A stretch of 7,592 nucleotides of DNA. It comes from JAFGBM01 sp964564915 (GTDB taxonomy: Bacteria; Actinomycetota; Actinomycetes; Actinomycetales; Demequinaceae). A program made the position numbers and the translations under genes. The stretch spans positions 1-7,592 of the forward strand of contig CAZMCU010000057.1 of assembly GCA_964564915.1 (NCBI GenBank), written 5' to 3'. Below the pieces are notes generated by a model. The model saw nothing but the letters and a program-made list of their open reading frames with translations. It was not told the origin of the DNA and ran no database searches. Shown here piece by piece: positions 5,878-7,592 of the stretch; within the stretch, counting starts at the first letter, position 1, and each line of letters starts with the position of its first letter.

Positions 5878-7592
5878 ATGGCGTCCCGCGCGAAGTCAAC
5901 AGCCACCCCTCGTCCGGCGAACGATCTCGCCTCGATCCCCCTCGCCGAGGTGGAGAAGCAACTCGGCACTTCTCCGGACGGGCTGAGCCAGGCAGAGGCG
6001 AAGGAACGGTTGGCGAGATACGGTCCGAACGAGATCGTCGAGCGCAAGGCCAACCCGCTACTGAAGTTTCTCGGATACTTCTGGGGGCCGATCCCGTGGA
6101 TGATCGAGGTCGCGGTGATTCTGTCCGGAGTGGTGAAGCACTGGCCCGACTTTTACATCATTTTGGTGTTGCTCGTCTCCAACGGGATCGTTGGGTACTC
6201 AGAGGAACGCCAAGCGGGAAACGCCATCGACGCGTTGAAAGAGAAACTCGCGACGATGGCTCGCGTCCGACGAGACGGAGAATGGGTCACCCCACCCGCC
6301 CGTGAACTCGTACCGGGCGACGTGATTCGACTCCGCCTGGGCGACATCGTTCCCGCGGACGCGCGATTGCTCGACGGCGACGAGATCGAGGTCGACCAGT
6401 CCGCGCTGACCGGCGAATCCCTGCCGGTCACGCGTAAGCCGGGGGATGCCGTGTTCTCGGGTTCGATCCTGCGTCGCGGCGAGATCGACGCGCTGGTCTA
6501 CGCCACCGGTGACCGCACCTTCTTCGGCAAGACCGCAGAGCTGGTGCAGGACGTCCATATCGTCAGCCACTTCCAACGTGCCGTGCTCAAGATCGGGAAC
6601 TACCTGATCATGCTCGCGGTGGTCTTGGTGATGGCGATCGTGGCTACCGCGCTGCTGCGCGGTGACCCGATCGTCGACACGCTGCAATTCGCCTTGGTTC
6701 TGACGGTTGCGGCGATCCCCGTCGCGATGCCGACCGTGCTGTCGGTAACGATGGCGATCGGGGCGCGCCTGCTCGCCAAGAAGAAGGCGGTCGTCAGTCG
6801 GCTGGTCGCGATCGAGGAGTTGGCCGGCGTGGGTGTGCTCTGCGCGGACAAGACCGGGACGCTGACCCAGAACGAGCTCACGCTCGGCGATCCGTTCGCG
6901 GTCGCCGACGTCACCCCGGACGACGTGATCCTGAGTGCCGCGCTTGCGTCGCGCGCCGAAGACAACGACCCGATCGACCTGGCGGTCCTGAGTGGCCTCA
7001 AGTCCCACGACGCTCTGCACGGGTACAAGGTGACCCATTTCCAGCCCTTCGACCCCGTCCACAAGCGCACGGAGGCCACCGTCACGGGCCCGAACGGGAA
7101 GACATTCGCGGTTACCAAGGGCGCGCCCCAGGTGATCCTTGACCTCGTCGCCGGTAATGCCAAGGTGAAACGCGCTGCCGACGCCGCGGTCAACGATTTC
7201 GCCGACCGGGGGTTTCGGTCCCTCGGTGTCGCCCGGCGCGAGGGGAGTGGTAAGTGGAGGTTGCTGGGCGTCTTGCCGCTGTTCGACCCGCCACGGCGCG
7301 ATGCCGCGTCGACCATCGCGAACGCCCGCACGATCGGGGTCACCGTAAAGATGGTCACCGGGGACGCGCTCGCCATCGCCAAGGAGACGGCAACGAAGAT
7401 CGGACTCGGCACGGACATTCTCGACGCCAGTGAACTGAGCGACGTGAAGAAGAAGGAGAAGGCGTCGGTCGCCGATTCCATCGAGAAGGTCGATGGCTTC
7501 GCACAGGTGTTCCCCGAACACAAGTTCCACATCGTTGACGTCCTGCAGAAGCGGGGCCACATCGTCGGCATGACCGGCGACGGGGTGAACGA
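5878..7592 (+). CDS. Plasma-membrane-type proton-pumping P-type ATPase, 3' truncated
   Basis: This is a P-type ATPase of the type IIIA (H+-efflux) group, which exports protons using ATP at the cytoplasmic membrane. The window holds 571 complete codons. Order of parts: N-terminal segment ending in RLARYGPNEI (44-53); M1 (about 70-86) and M2 (91-108), with Asn102 aligning by eye to the proton-gate Asn106 of plant AHA2; actuator loop with TGES (178-181); M3 (about 241-260) and M4 with PVAMP (281-285); phosphorylation site DKTGT with Asp324; nucleotide-binding FDPVHKRTEA (391-400) and KGAP (414-417); DPPRRD (470-475); KMVTGD (491-496); and the start of TGDGVND at 566, where the window ends. M5-M10, including the proton-binding Asp of M6, are not visible. 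The short loop between DKTGT and DPPRRD and the FPEHKF segment match H+ pumps better than Ca2+ pumps. The cation assignment remains inference until M6 is seen. Likely role: pH homeostasis. Confidence 0.92.
   Translation, partial: MASRAKSTATPRPANDLASIPLAEVEKQLGTSPDGLSQAEAKERLARYGPNEIVERKANPLLKFLGYFWGPIPWMIEVAVILSGVVKHWPDFYIILVLLVSNGIVGYSEERQAGNAIDALKEKLATMARVRRDGEWVTPPARELVPGDVIRLRLGDIVPADARLLDGDEIEVDQSALTGESLPVTRKPGDAVFSGSILRRGEIDALVYATGDRTFFGKTAELVQDVHIVSHFQRAVLKIGNYLIMLAVVLVMAIVATALLRGDPIVDTLQFALVLTVAAIPVAMPTVLSVTMAIGARLLAKKKAVVSRLVAIEELAGVGVLCADKTGTLTQNELTLGDPFAVADVTPDDVILSAALASRAEDNDPIDLAVLSGLKSHDALHGYKVTHFQPFDPVHKRTEATVTGPNGKTFAVTKGAPQVILDLVAGNAKVKRAADAAVNDFADRGFRSLGVARREGSGKWRLLGVLPLFDPPRRDAASTIANARTIGVTVKMVTGDALAIAKETATKIGLGTDILDASELSDVKKKEKASVADSIEKVDGFAQVFPEHKFHIVDVLQKRGHIVGMTGDGVN

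Noticed and set aside
6199..7560. Long minus-strand open frame (453 codons) opposite the ATPase
   Set aside because: It lies antisense to a gene with all P-type ATPase motifs; the translated product is rich in Arg, Asp and His with no recognisable fold.
1..7592. CRISPR arrays, tRNA or rRNA genes, insertion sequences, attachment sites
   Set aside because: I saw no direct-repeat array, tRNA cloverleaf, transposase, or terminal inverted repeats; nearly all of the window is accounted for by ordinary genes and the assembly gap.

Overview
The window looks like chromosomal DNA from a high-G+C Gram-positive bacterium (Actinomycetes). The protein sequences have an actinobacterial character, and the gene order regulator–fabD–fabH–acpP–fabF matches the type II fatty-acid-synthase locus of Streptomyces. 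The ACP and the PucR-type regulator also recall mycobacterial AcpM and the regulator that precedes fabD there. I cannot name a genus. A run of exactly 100 N (5654–5753) shows that this is a scaffolded draft or metagenome assembly, so the two sides of the gap are not proven to be adjacent.

Left part, minus strand, read from 4784 down to 15: a PucR/CdaR-type regulator (FasR-like), fabD (malonyl-CoA:ACP transacylase), fabH (KAS III), acpP (acyl carrier protein) and fabF (KAS II). fabD and fabH overlap by 4 bases. The other gaps in the operon are about 60 bases, and fabH, acpP and fabF each have a Shine-Dalgarno sequence. Together these genes load malonate onto ACP (FabD), make the first condensation (FabH) and elongate the chain (FabF) on the AcpP carrier. 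All catalytic residues that I can place are intact. The reductases and dehydratase of the cycle are not in the window.

Regulation: two non-coding stretches, one just upstream of fabD and one just upstream of the regulator gene, carry the same interrupted palindrome, TTGT-N9-ACAA, with identical spacing and further matching inner bases. I propose these as operators for the FasR-like protein. The regulator gene has a -10 box (TATAGT) placed so that transcription would begin at the A of its ATG, that is, a leaderless mRNA.

Right part, plus strand: divergent from the regulator is a GTG-started gene for an unrecognised membrane protein (three predicted helices, then a roughly 130-residue polar domain), cut by the assembly gap. 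After the gap there is a short leader with a hairpin next to a strong Shine-Dalgarno sequence, then a P-type proton-pumping ATPase (type IIIA) that runs off the right edge inside its TGDGVND motif. It would energise the membrane or regulate internal pH and has no evident link to lipid synthesis.
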